Shown piece after piece: positions 54,607-63,346 of a stretch of DNA of 64,000 nucleotides. The position numbers and the translations under genes were made by a program. Source of the stretch: Imperialibacter sp040222815 (GTDB taxonomy: Bacteria > Bacteroidota > Bacteroidia > Cytophagales > Cyclobacteriaceae); assembly GCF_040222815.1 (NCBI RefSeq), contig NZ_JAVKCH010000026.1, positions 124,001 to 188,000 on the forward strand. Direction: 5' to 3'. Each line of letters starts with the position of its first letter. Position 1 is the first letter of the stretch. The notes below the pieces were generated by a model. The model saw nothing but the letters and a program-made list of their open reading frames with translations, ran no database searches and was not told the DNA's origin.

Positions 54607-55476
54607 ATGGTGAAGCTTTTACTTGGTACCAGCATAGCAATAGTTAGCTTTATCAGCTACCTGTTTGCACCGGTTGAAACAAAGAAAGAAACACAAATCA
54701 CGTTGTGCTACGTTGCCCCATCTGAAGACAGCATGGCGTCCTTTGCCACCGACCCTGCGTTTGTTGCTCTACATCCGGCTCCGCTCCCCCTTCAATACGA
54801 TGCCATGGGCGAGAAAGTAACTTTCAAAGCAGCTGATGGCACCGATGCAACCGGGTACATGGTGAAAGCCAAAAAGAAATCAGACAAATGGCTGTTCGTT
54901 TATCAGGAATGGTGGGGCTTGAACGACTATATCCGCAGACAATCGGACACCTTTTACAACGACCTGAACGGCGAGGTCAACGTGCTTGCACTTGATCTTT
55001 ATGACGGCAAGGTGACCGATGTGCCCGCCGAAGCAGGCAAGCTGGTGCAAGGCGCTCAGGAAGCTCGCCTGGAAGCCATCATCAAAGGTGGCCTGGCCTA
55101 TGCAGGGCCAAAAGCTAAAATTGCCAATGTCGGCTGGTGCTTTGGTGGCGGCTGGTCGCTCCGGTCAGGACTGCTGGGAGGCAAGCAAACCGTTGGCACC
55201 GTTATGTACTATGGTATGCCTGTGAGGGATGTGGAAAAGCTGAAGCAGCTCAGCGGAGATGTGCTCGGCGTATTTGCCACCGAGGAGAGAATTTCTAAAG
55301 AAGTGGTTGAAGAGTTTGCCGCCAATATGAAGGCTGCCAACAAAACCCTGATGTATAAAATATACCCGGGCGTTCATGGTTTTGCCAACCCAAGCAATCC
55401 GAAGTACGACGAAGAATCGTCGAAACAGGCCTACGAAAAAGCCATTAGTTACCTAAAAGAAAGATTCAAAATATAA
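54607..55476 (+). CDS. Dienelactone hydrolase family protein (first copy)
   Basis: 289-residue exported alpha/beta hydrolase with a signal-like N-terminus (MVKLLLGTSIAIVSFISYLF). The catalytic Cys lies in GWCFGGGWS (Cys178), the His in GVHGFA (His257). At the place of the acidic residue the sequence reads FATEERIS, so Glu seems to replace the Asp of classical dienelactone hydrolase. The family opens lactones or esters. It is divergent from the propeller gene and precedes the TonB receptor on the same strand by 114 bases. Confidence 0.87.
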   Translation: MVKLLLGTSIAIVSFISYLFAPVETKKETQITLCYVAPSEDSMASFATDPAFVALHPAPLPLQYDAMGEKVTFKAADGTDATGYMVKAKKKSDKWLFVYQEWWGLNDYIRRQSDTFYNDLNGEVNVLALDLYDGKVTDVPAEAGKLVQGAQEARLEAIIKGGLAYAGPKAKIANVGWCFGGGWSLRSGLLGGKQTVGTVMYYGMPVRDVEKLKQLSGDVLGVFATEERISKEVVEEFAANMKAANKTLMYKIYPGVHGFANPSNPKYDEESSKQAYEKAISYLKERFKI

Positions 55477-55590
55477 TCATCGTTGCCGGGCCGGAGCTTT
55501 GATCTCTGGTCTGGACTTTACTCGTTCTTTTGGTAGAAAATTACCGTCTAACAATCATTACTACACACCGCCGACTACTGTTTCCAACTC

Positions 55591-58023
55591 ATGAATTACA
55601 ACTTTTCGTTATTGCATCTTCGCTCAGTCTTCACTCTTGTTCTTTTTTTTGTTGTAACCACGCACGGGCTCTTTGCCCAGGGAGGTAAAAAGGTAAATGT
55701 GAAGGGAAAGGTCGTCGACAGCCAGTCGGGCGAGGCCATGAGTTTTGCGTCTATCCGGATTTTTGCACAGGACGATCAGTTCATAGGAGGAAATGTTACT
55801 GACGACAAAGGCAATTTTACTGTAGAGGTGCCCGTAGGCAGCTACTATGCTTTGGTGGAGTTCATGGGCTACGAAGCACATCGCACCGGGAGTTTCCAGG
55901 CATCATCTAATACCGACATCGGCACCGTGCAGCTCAGTGCTTCGTCCAGCACGCTGGAAGAAGTGGAAGTAAGGGCTGAGAAAAGTACCATGGAGCTTTC
56001 GCTCGATAAAAAGATCTTTAACGTGGGGCAAGACCTGGCCAATGCCGGTGGCACTGCCTCCGACCTGCTTACCAACATTCCTTCTATCGCTGTAGACCCA
56101 GAGGGCAATGTGAAACTACGGGGCAGCGACAATGTAATGATATTGATCGATGGCAAACCTTCAGGTCTTGTGAGCCTCAAAGGGGCCAGCGGGTTGCAGC
56201 AAATGCAGGCCAGCATGGTCGACAAAGTGGAGATCATTACCAACCCCTCGGCCAGGTACCAGGCAGAAGGTATGGCCGGTATTATCAACATCGTGTTGAA
56301 GAAAGACCGCAACCAGGGCTTCAACGGCTCCTTTCAGGGCATCACTGGCTATCCTTACAACTTTGGAGGTGCTGCTAATCTGAACTACCGCCACAAAAAA
56401 ATCAATTGGTTTGTTAACTACGGCATTGCCTGGCGCAAGCAACCCAATGTGGCCTCTCTCTATCAGGAAGTCTATTCAGGCGACACTACCTTCATTTCAA
56501 GACAGGACAGAAACGGCCACCTGAAGGGATTCAATAATAATATTCAGGGTGGGCTCGACTTTTTTTTTAGTGAAAAAAGCATCCTTACGGCGTCGTATCT
56601 GTTTACACGCAGCGATGGCAACCGGATCACTGACCTTACCTATAGGGATTATCTAAACGACGACAACAACTACCTTGGCTACACGGCTCGCCGGCAAAAT
56701 GAAAACGAGGCCGAACCCAATTCAGAAACCACGCTTACCTGGGAAAAGTCTTTCGAAGAGAAAGGTCATAAACTACTCACAACCCTAAAATACATCGACT
56801 ACTGGGAAAGATCGGATCAAATTTTTACGCAACGATCTTACGACGGGAATAACGTCGCCATAGATGGCTCAAACCAGAAACAACATGCGCTGAACGATGA
56901 GTTTGAAAAGCAATACTTGCTCCAGCTTGACTACACCAAGCCTATTGGCAAGGAAGGTAAGTTCGAAACGGGGCTTAGGAGCAGCCTCCGGAACATGGAA
57001 AACAATTATGTGGTGACAAATGTGGACGAGGCTGGTGTCGAAACTGTAGATCCTGATCTGAAAAACATCTTTTTGTACGATGAGAATATCCAGGCAGCCT
57101 ACGCCATTCTCGGTAACAAAAGCAATAAGTTCACCTACCAGGCCGGGCTTAGAGTAGAGTATACCGATGTGAGAACAAGGCTGGTGGAAACTAATGAACA
57201 AAACCCAAGAGACTACCTGAATTTCTTCCCGAGCGCTCACCTTACTTATGCCGTTGCCAATCAAAACTCGTTTCAGCTGAGCTACAGCCGGAGGATCAGG
57301 CGACCTTTTTATAATGACCTGAGCCCTTTTGTGACCCTGGCCGATGGCAGGAACTTCTTTAGCGGCAACCCCGATCTGGATCCTGAATACACCGATGCCT
57401 ACGAGATAGGGCACCTGAAGTATTTTGAAAAAGGTTCCCTAACGTCTTCGTTTTACTATAGAGACTCCAAAGAGACGATAGATCGCATCAGGGTGGTGGA
57501 CGACCAGGGAAATGCCCGCACGTTACCTCAAAACCTTATTGGCCAAAAGTCATTCGGTATTGAGTTTACCAGCGACTACAACCCGTACGACTGGTGGAAG
57601 CTGGATCTCAACTTCAACTTCTTTCACGCTGAAATTGACGGCACCAACATCATCGACACCTACAAGCCAACGACCTACAGCTGGTTTGCCCGCCAAACCT
57701 CCCGCTTCACCTTGCCTGGCAACCTCGACATACAGCTAAGAGGCAACTTTGAAGCACCACAAAAAACAACACAAGGCACTCGCAAAGCCCTGGCGTATAT
57801 CGACCTGTCGTTCGCCAAGGAAGTGCTGAAAGGTAACGGCACGCTGAACCTCAATATCATGGACGTGTTCAACAGCCGGGTAAGCCGCTACACTACCGAG
57901 GGCCCCAATTTCTTCACCGAGGGAAGCAGCCAGTTCCGGAGAAGGCAGGTGAACCTGACCCTGAACTACCGCATCAGGCAGTCGAAGTCGGCCAGGAGGA
58001 AATACGTGATTGATGAGGGGTGA
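55591..58023 (+). CDS. TonB-dependent receptor, OMP_b-brl_3 type
   Basis: Outer-membrane receptor of 810 residues: signal peptide (about 1-30), carboxypeptidase-regulatory-like domain (about 32-115, VKGKVVDSQSGEAMSFASI), plug (about 145-235, LLTNIPSIAVDPEGNVKLRG and DGKPSGLVSLKG) and a beta-barrel of the OMP_b-brl_3 family. It has no STN domain, so it is probably a plain importer. Its position between the two dienelactone hydrolase genes suggests it brings in the substrate of this locus, which is inference. Confidence 0.9.
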   Translation: MNYNFSLLHLRSVFTLVLFFVVTTHGLFAQGGKKVNVKGKVVDSQSGEAMSFASIRIFAQDDQFIGGNVTDDKGNFTVEVPVGSYYALVEFMGYEAHRTGSFQASSNTDIGTVQLSASSSTLEEVEVRAEKSTMELSLDKKIFNVGQDLANAGGTASDLLTNIPSIAVDPEGNVKLRGSDNVMILIDGKPSGLVSLKGASGLQQMQASMVDKVEIITNPSARYQAEGMAGIINIVLKKDRNQGFNGSFQGITGYPYNFGGAANLNYRHKKINWFVNYGIAWRKQPNVASLYQEVYSGDTTFISRQDRNGHLKGFNNNIQGGLDFFFSEKSILTASYLFTRSDGNRITDLTYRDYLNDDNNYLGYTARRQNENEAEPNSETTLTWEKSFEEKGHKLLTTLKYIDYWERSDQIFTQRSYDGNNVAIDGSNQKQHALNDEFEKQYLLQLDYTKPIGKEGKFETGLRSSLRNMENNYVVTNVDEAGVETVDPDLKNIFLYDENIQAAYAILGNKSNKFTYQAGLRVEYTDVRTRLVETNEQNPRDYLNFFPSAHLTYAVANQNSFQLSYSRRIRRPFYNDLSPFVTLADGRNFFSGNPDLDPEYTDAYEIGHLKYFEKGSLTSSFYYRDSKETIDRIRVVDDQGNARTLPQNLIGQKSFGIEFTSDYNPYDWWKLDLNFNFFHAEIDGTNIIDTYKPTTYSWFARQTSRFTLPGNLDIQLRGNFEAPQKTTQGTRKALAYIDLSFAKEVLKGNGTLNLNIMDVFNSRVSRYTTEGPNFFTEGSSQFRRRQVNLTLNYRIRQSKSARRKYVIDEG

Positions 58024-58155
58024 TGCAGTAGTAGCAGGTAAGTAGTAATCGGTAGTTGGTTGGCTGACCCTTCTCGGTCATTGCGTTTGCACATATTTAA
58101 ATCGCAGAAGACTATGAGCTCTAGATGGAGTGCACAAAAACGAAATCGTTGTTCT

Positions 58156-58222
58156 GGTGGGTATCTTCACTCGCCAGTTCCTACGACCAAAACTGCTGCC
58201 CAGGTGAGTGTCTCCACTCACC
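58156..58222. repeat. REP-like tandem hairpin units
   Basis: Unit 1 GGTGGGTA-tctt-CACTCGCC (58156-58175) and unit 2 GGTGAGTG-tctc-CACTCACC (58203-58222), the second a perfect 8-bp stem, are each followed by a related 25-base stretch (AGTTCCTACG... and AGCTTCTATG...). A decayed third unit is at 59815-59835. Confidence 0.6.
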
Positions 58223-58223
58223 A

Positions 58224-58271
58224 GCTTCTATGATCAAAGCCCAATAAACCTTATATTGTCTACCATTCACC
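58224..58271 (+). repeat. 48-bp direct repeat, left copy
   Basis: Begins GCTTCTATGATCAAA and ends CATTCACC; matches the copy at 59836-59883 at 44 of 48 positions by eye. The two copies bracket the AAA/DUF4143 gene, 1612 bases apart start to start. Confidence 0.8.
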
Positions 58272-58379
58272 CAGAACTAGCACAGCGAAAACATCTCAAA
58301 TTTTTAATTTTAAGGCGCTTTTCTTATCTTCTTTCGGAGGAATGCAACCACAACGGTATAGCGATATTGTGTCGAATGA

Positions 58380-59552
58380 TTATTTCTTTTTTGAAAGTTC
58401 TTCGACCAGCGCTGTTATATTTATAGCTTCTATTTTTTCAGTTATCGGAAATCTGTCATCGCCGGCGTGAACAACAAAAGCACGCTCCGGCTTTAGGTCT
58501 TCACAGGCTATATAGAACCCCTTCCCTACTTTTGCTGAAAGGCTGCGTTTAATTTCTATCGCCCAAAGAGATTGATCTGCGTGTTCAATGATTAGATCAA
58601 TTTCAGCGCCTGCAGCTGTGCGATAGAAAAATGGAATTGAGCGCCATGGTAAAGCAGAAACCAGGTTTTCAATAACAAATCCCTCCCAACTTGAACCCAC
58701 AACGGGATGCCCCGCCAATTCCTCATGAGTCTCAATATTTAAAAGCCCATGCAAGATTCCACTATCCCGCACAAAGACTTTGGGAGATTTAACAAGCCTC
58801 TTCCCTATATTGGCATGATACGGTTGAAGGCGACTAACCAATAGCAAATCACATAACAGATCAATATACCGGGTAACCGATTGGGTACTGATTTCTAGCG
58901 ATTTTGCGAGTTGTGAAGCATTTAATATTGTGCCTTGCCGGTGAGCGATCATTGTCCAGAGGCGTTCAATTGTAGTTGAAGGAATACGAGGGCCAAACAT
59001 AGGGACATCCCGTTCCAGGTAAGTGCGGATGAAATTTCTTCTCAGATTCAAACTCTGTTTGTCATCTTCAGCTAAATAACTATCGGGAAAGCCCCCACGC
59101 AACCAAAGCTTTTCCCGTGCAAATCTGGTATCTTCAATCTCAGATACTACGATGGGAAACATGTCTATGTAGGAAATCCGACCAGCCAGGCTTTCTCCTG
59201 ACTGTCGTAACAGATCAATCGAAACAGAACCAAGAATCAGGAATCGCCCCTTTCCTTTATGTTTACGTCTGCCTTTGTCGATTACGCCACGCAGGGTCTC
59301 GAATAAATCTGGCATCCTGTGGATTTCATCCAAAATCACTAATCGGTCTTCAAATTTTTCTAAAAACAAAGCAGGGTTCGCAAGTCGATTGCGATCATTG
59401 CTATCCTCCAGGTCAAGATAGAGCGCATCAACTTCATTGCCAATGTCAATAGCCAGGGTAGTTTTGCCGACTTGGCGGGGACCAATTAGTGCTACAGCCG
59501 CCTGGGATTTAAGCGACTCTTTAACTTTTTCAGATATATTCCGCTGTATCAT
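58380..59552 (-). CDS. AAA ATPase with DUF4143 domain
   Basis: 390-residue ATP-binding protein. Walker A is GPRQVGKT (24-31), Walker B LVILDEIHR (about 70-78), arginine-rich sensor LILGSVSIDLLRQSGES; a winged-helix-like region follows and a C-terminal DUF4143 domain contains the nuclease-like EIDLIIEHADQSLWAIEIK signature. Such genes are very common and horizontally spread, with unknown function. It is antisense to its neighbours, lies between direct repeats, and starts with an inverted repeat at its ATG. Confidence 0.9.
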   Translation of the reverse strand: MIQRNISEKVKESLKSQAAVALIGPRQVGKTTLAIDIGNEVDALYLDLEDSNDRNRLANPALFLEKFEDRLVILDEIHRMPDLFETLRGVIDKGRRKHKGKGRFLILGSVSIDLLRQSGESLAGRISYIDMFPIVVSEIEDTRFAREKLWLRGGFPDSYLAEDDKQSLNLRRNFIRTYLERDVPMFGPRIPSTTIERLWTMIAHRQGTILNASQLAKSLEISTQSVTRYIDLLCDLLLVSRLQPYHANIGKRLVKSPKVFVRDSGILHGLLNIETHEELAGHPVVGSSWEGFVIENLVSALPWRSIPFFYRTAAGAEIDLIIEHADQSLWAIEIKRSLSAKVGKGFYIACEDLKPERAFVVHAGDDRFPITEKIEAINITALVEELSKKK

Positions 59553-59589
59553 CCTTACAATTTATCCAACAACTGGATAAATTACAAGG
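59553..59589 (-). promoter_or_regulatory. Inverted repeat at the start of the AAA gene
   Basis: A perfect 10-bp arm AATTTATCCA (59559-59568) and TGGATAAATT (59574-59583), extended by CCTT/AAGG (59553-59556 and 59586-59589), sits immediately upstream of the ATG. It may be an operator for autoregulation or an mRNA hairpin limiting translation. Confidence 0.5.
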
Positions 59590-59835
59590 ATTTGATGATG
59601 GATAACTGACTTTTGGAACTGATGCGTGTGGAGTAGGCTACGCCCTGTATCGGGTTGATTTTTCCCGTTCGATTTCAAAGACAGGCACAGACTATAATCG
59701 ATATAGTAACATCAAATCCTTCACAACGTCGACTTGGCTTTCTAATCATTGGGGGTTCTTTGCTAGCAGTGGTGGCAGATCCGAACTACACTCGCCAGCC
59801 TGTTCCAATGCCCTGGAGCGTATCTTCACAAATTT
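59590..59835. other. Intergenic region upstream of the second dienelactone hydrolase
   Basis: Non-coding sequence that ends with the decayed third REP-like unit (59815-59835, GGAGCGTA-tctt-CACAAATT) and the right copy of the 48-bp repeat. No gene recognised. Confidence 0.5.
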
Positions 59836-59883
59836 GCTTCTATGATCAAAACCCAATAAATCATATATTGTCTATCATTCACC
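59836..59883 (+). repeat. 48-bp direct repeat, right copy
   Basis: The same sequence as 58224-58271 with four differences. It ends 13 bases before the ATG of the dienelactone hydrolase gene at 59897, so this copy is probably its native 5' region. Confidence 0.8.
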
Positions 59884-59896
59884 GATAACTACAATC

Positions 59897-60784
59897 ATGG
59901 ACGAAATAAAAAAGGAAGACATCAAGCAGGAAGTATTTGACTTGTACGACTACTATGTGCACAACAAGATCGACCGCAGGGAATTTGTCGAGAAAATATC
60001 CTTCTATGCAGTGGGCGGCCTAACGGTGCCTGCCATGCTCAACTTTTTGATGCCCAAGTACCAGCAAACCCTACAGGTGCCTGTCGATGACCCAAGGTTG
60101 AAGACAGAAACCGTGGGCTACAATTCCCTCAAAGGAGCCGGTAAAATGCAGGGGCAGCTTTCGAGGCCTGTAAAGGCTAAAGGCAAACTTCCTGGCATTG
60201 TAGTAGTACACGAAAACAGGGGGCTCAATCCTCACATTGCGGATGTAGGCCGCAGGGCGGCGCTGGAAGGCTTTATCTCTATGTCTCCTGACGCATTGTT
60301 TCCCCTTGGCGGCTACCCTGGCAATGATGATGATGGCCGGGAGATGCAACGCAAGCGTGACCGTGATGAAATGCTCGAAGACTTTATCGCTGCCTATGAT
60401 TACCTGAAAGGTCACCCTGAATGCAATGGCAAAATCGGCGTGGTGGGCTTTTGCTTCGGTGGCTGGATTTCTAACATGATGGCCGTGAAGATTCCGACAC
60501 TAAAAGCTTCTGTGCCTTTCTACGGCGGACAACCCACAGCGGAAGAAACAGCGCAGATCAAAGTGTCTATGCTTATACAATATGCAGGTTTAGATACCCG
60601 AGTGAATGAAGGCTGGCCTGCTTACGAAACAGCCTTGAAAGCCAACAAAGTGGACTACCAGGTATACATATACCCTGATGTGAACCACGGCTTCCACAAC
60701 GACTCAACACCGAGGTATGACAAGGAGGCCGCTGTGCTGGCCTGGGGAAGAACGGTGGAGTTTTTTAAGAAGAAGTTGGGGTGA
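59897..60784 (+). CDS. Dienelactone hydrolase family protein (second copy)
   Basis: 295-residue alpha/beta hydrolase, a carboxymethylenebutenolidase homologue. The triad looks complete: Cys186 (GFCFGGW), Asp233 (AGLDTRV) and His264 (VNHGFHND). A twin-arginine-like N-terminal segment (DRREFVEKISFYAVGGLTV) may direct Tat export, consistent with many relatives. Unlike the copy at 54607 it keeps the normal Asp. The upstream leader is one of the two 48-bp repeats, which suggests that the gene formerly followed the TonB receptor more closely. Confidence 0.9.
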   Translation: MDEIKKEDIKQEVFDLYDYYVHNKIDRREFVEKISFYAVGGLTVPAMLNFLMPKYQQTLQVPVDDPRLKTETVGYNSLKGAGKMQGQLSRPVKAKGKLPGIVVVHENRGLNPHIADVGRRAALEGFISMSPDALFPLGGYPGNDDDGREMQRKRDRDEMLEDFIAAYDYLKGHPECNGKIGVVGFCFGGWISNMMAVKIPTLKASVPFYGGQPTAEETAQIKVSMLIQYAGLDTRVNEGWPAYETALKANKVDYQVYIYPDVNHGFHNDSTPRYDKEAAVLAWGRTVEFFKKKLG

Positions 60785-61107
60785 AGGAAGACCGGGGTCG
60801 GAAGACGGAAGTTCAGGCGTCGGTACGATAGCGACGGGAAGTGCGAGGGAGATCGTCAGCCGCCGGGTTAAACAGCAAAAGTTCGGGGAAGACGGAAGAC
60901 CGTAGTCGGAAGCCTGGAGATCAGGCGTCGGCACGGTAGCAATGGGAAGTGGGGAGGAAACCGTCAGCCGCCGGGTCGGAATGAATGAAGAAGTGCCAGC
61001 GGTCACTGCAAGCGTCTTGGGGATGTCGTTCCACGTCTGCTAGCTCCTCCGTCGCCTCAACTTGACGCCGATATGGAGGCTTCGGCAGAACCAGCCAGCC
61101 AATAAGC
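60785..61107. other. Intergenic region, mostly tandem repeat
   Basis: Carries two 83-base repeat units at a period of 108 bases (below) and then about 130 bases without recognisable features. Short frames across it arise from the repeat. Confidence 0.65.
60786..60976. repeat. Tandem 108-bp-period repeat
   Basis: Units 60786-60868 and 60894-60976 both begin GGAAGACC and end CAGCCGCCGGGT, with CAGGCGTCGG in the middle. The spacing is exactly 108 bases. The composition is GC-richer than the neighbourhood. Confidence 0.75.
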
Positions 61108-61542
61108 TTACCCCGCCGGCAGCATATTCCGAATCGCTGAAATCCGCCATTTGCCTTTTTGCTTTACCACTACAAATGTGCTCCACATCTTCCGTTCGGA
61201 GCCATCGGGATTCTTTATTTCGTAACGACAGTCGGCGATGGCGCCCTCTGAGCCCAGGTATCGGATTTTGTCAATGGTAAGCGTACGGTCACCAGGATTG
61301 CTGCTGGAGCTGCGCATCATGCCATCAATAGCCACCCGAATGCCAATTCGCCATTCGCCGTTAGACACCAGCTGATCAATATCCTCGGTAAGGATGTTCT
61401 TCAGCAGCACAGTGTCTTTGGTTTCCCTCGCCTCGGAGTATTGATCAATGAGCCTGGTGATTGCCTTGTCATTTTCAGTAGCCTGCCCAGAGGCAAACTG
61501 AAATAGGAACACGCATAGAACGGCTAACAAAGGAGCTTTCAT
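61108..61542 (-). CDS. Exported NTF2/SnoaL-like (DUF4440) protein
   Basis: 144-residue protein with signal peptide (1-20). The rest is an NTF2-like fold of the DUF4440/SnoaL type: helix DKAITRLIDQYSEARETKD, then strand and LLKNILTEDIDQLVSNGEW, and a C-terminal WSTFVVVKQKGKWRISAIRN. Such proteins bind small molecules or act as isomerases, or have no activity. It lies upstream on the minus strand of the repeat region. Confidence 0.83.
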   Translation of the reverse strand: MKAPLLAVLCVFLFQFASGQATENDKAITRLIDQYSEARETKDTVLLKNILTEDIDQLVSNGEWRIGIRVAIDGMMRSSSSNPGDRTLTIDKIRYLGSEGAIADCRYEIKNPDGSERKMWSTFVVVKQKGKWRISAIRNMLPAG

Positions 61543-61642
61543 TGTCTTCTATTTGGTAAGTAAAGTCAATTTAAGCATTTAACTGTAAAACCATTCCCTC
61601 GGCAAGAACTACCGGCGCAAAGCCTTGTAGCGAAAACGGATG

Positions 61643-62167
61643 CTACGATTGCATGACCCTCAGGTATTCCACCCAAGGCCCCACTTCGGCTTTGTATTGT
61701 TTGGCCATTACTCGCACAATCTGGCCAATATGATTCAAATCGTGAGCGACCCAGGTCGCCAGCAGCTGTGCCAGCGTTACCTGACCAAAAGCCGGATGGA
61801 TGCCTGTTTTAGCAAGGTCATCGTCGCTGATACCCATCGCACGAAGTCGCTCCATATTGCTCTTGCGTAGCGTGCTAAACTCCTGCAAAAGCTGCTGCAG
61901 CGTCTTCTTCCCGCTTTCTCCCATTTGGGCGAAGCGGTCAAACGGTTGAAAATGCTTGTCTGCCTCAGGCGAAAGAATAATGTCTGCCCTGGGAATCCAG
62001 TCCGTTTTCTCCCCGTGGATCAGGTGCCCAACCACATCATAGGCACTCCAGCTCTCCCCTCCTTCATTGCTGGAAGTCCAGTCAGCCGAGAGGCCGCTCA
62101 ACAAGCTATTGAGCACTCCTGGTGTGCGTTCCAGGATTTCAATTGCTTTTTTAAAATCAAATTTCAT
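61643..62167 (-). CDS. DinB family protein
   Basis: 174-residue four-helix protein of the DinB/YfiT family, from ATG 62167 (MKFDFKKAIEI); a longer in-frame TTG/ATG start at 62218 adds residues that do not fit. The conserved metal-binding histidines are in VGHLIHGEKTDW and VAHDLNHIGQIVR. These are putative metal-dependent thiol- or sugar-processing enzymes; substrate unknown. Confidence 0.88.
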   Translation of the reverse strand: MKFDFKKAIEILERTPGVLNSLLSGLSADWTSSNEGGESWSAYDVVGHLIHGEKTDWIPRADIILSPEADKHFQPFDRFAQMGESGKKTLQQLLQEFSTLRKSNMERLRAMGISDDDLAKTGIHPAFGQVTLAQLLATWVAHDLNHIGQIVRVMAKQYKAEVGPWVEYLRVMQS

Positions 62168-62422
62168 TTTGCGAATGTGTTTCTTGCTAAATGACCCTGC
62201 GGTGCTTCTTTCAAGCAACTCGCCGTCATCTTATATCTCAAATTTCAGGAATTTTAACCTATCCTGAGCAAAGGCCTGGTCTATAGTTTGCATTCGAGTG
62301 ATGACAAAAAGTGACTGGTAGCTACAAAGGTACTTATCAGGCCTTGTGCTTATTCTGAACTGCGACCCCCACTTGCTTTTCTACTCTGCCGCCATCGCCA
62401 TCAGCATAGACAAACTGCGGCA

Positions 62423-63346
62423 TTAAAAATTCCTTGCCCTCACCCTCGTCCATTCTTCTTTGGCTTTGGCAAAATCTTCCCTGAACTCCGCCGATTCAAA
62501 CAGTTTGTTCACGAGCTGTCTCGCCAATAGTCTGGAGGCCTCCGAGTCACTTGGGTAATGCACCCCAATCCTTTCTCTTGAATGGGCCATGTCCAGGGCA
62601 TCCTTAATAAACACATCTTTGAATTCGGGAGCAAGCTCAGAGAAAAGGTAGGCATTCACATACGAATTGGCAGCATGACCACTCGGATAAGCCGGCCAAT
62701 TGGTTTCCTCGATGTTTTTCAACTTTGGCTCAAGTTTGTAGGGTCGTATCCTGGCGAATTCAATCTTATACTTCCAGATATAAAAGCTGGCATCGGCCCA
62801 TACATTTGAAACAAGCTGGGTGGTAGCGGGAAGAGAATCGGCATTGAACCAGGTACCTATAGAGCGACCAATAAAATATAAATTGCGGCGCATTCTGGGA
62901 TACTCCTTATCTCCCGGTTTATATGAGTGACTGAACCAAACAGTGGCCATATAAAGACAGATGTCCATGTCTTCCTTGAAACGCTGCTCCTGCAACGCCA
63001 GCAAATAGTCTATCTCTTTTCTTGTTTGTTCAGAGCTGTTGGCGGGGTAAGCTTTGATTTCAAAACTTTCATTCTCAGTGAGATAATAAGGTTTCCGGCT
63101 ATTTGCCCGCTGTAGGTCATTGTCCGTCAGCGGATATTTCAACCGGTCGATCTCCTCCCCGCTCTCTGACGGCTGCGCATCGAATTTCGAAATGCTTTTG
63201 TAGTGACCCCGAACCGGGTCTGGTTGTTTTTCTTTGTACAATTCACTCCCAGCTCCAGTGAGCGGCTGAGCAACCAACGTCGCAACGGAAATAGTCAACA
63301 TCAAAAAGACGGCACTGCCTGTTCTCCAGAAATAAATGTGGTTCAT
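62423..63346 (-). CDS. PAP2/class A non-specific acid phosphatase-like
   Basis: 307-residue exported phosphatase (signal peptide 1-26). The three PAP2 motifs are present: KIEFARIRP (KX6RP), PSGH in AYPSGHAAN, and SRERIGVHYPSD (SRX5HX3D). The arrangement resembles class A acid phosphatases (PhoN type). It cleaves phosphomonoesters or lipid phosphates. The gene diverges from a TetR-family regulator, sharing a 211-base intergenic region with an inverted repeat; regulation by that protein is plausible but not shown. Confidence 0.93.
   Translation of the reverse strand: MNHIYFWRTGSAVFLMLTISVATLVAQPLTGAGSELYKEKQPDPVRGHYKSISKFDAQPSESGEEIDRLKYPLTDNDLQRANSRKPYYLTENESFEIKAYPANSSEQTRKEIDYLLALQEQRFKEDMDICLYMATVWFSHSYKPGDKEYPRMRRNLYFIGRSIGTWFNADSLPATTQLVSNVWADASFYIWKYKIEFARIRPYKLEPKLKNIEETNWPAYPSGHAANSYVNAYLFSELAPEFKDVFIKDALDMAHSRERIGVHYPSDSEASRLLARQLVNKLFESAEFREDFAKAKEEWTRVRARNF

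Larger units (their letters stand above)
58024..58379. other. Intergenic region with REP-like hairpin units
   Basis: Holds two hairpin units of 20 bases, 47 bases apart (58156-58175 and 58203-58222), followed by the first copy of a 48-base direct repeat. No protein gene is convincing here. Confidence 0.6.

Noticed and set aside
58208..58426. 72-codon plus-strand frame crossing the left 48-bp repeat
   Set aside because: It arises from the repeat itself (FYDQxPIN pattern seen in both copies) and runs into the AAA gene; not a gene.
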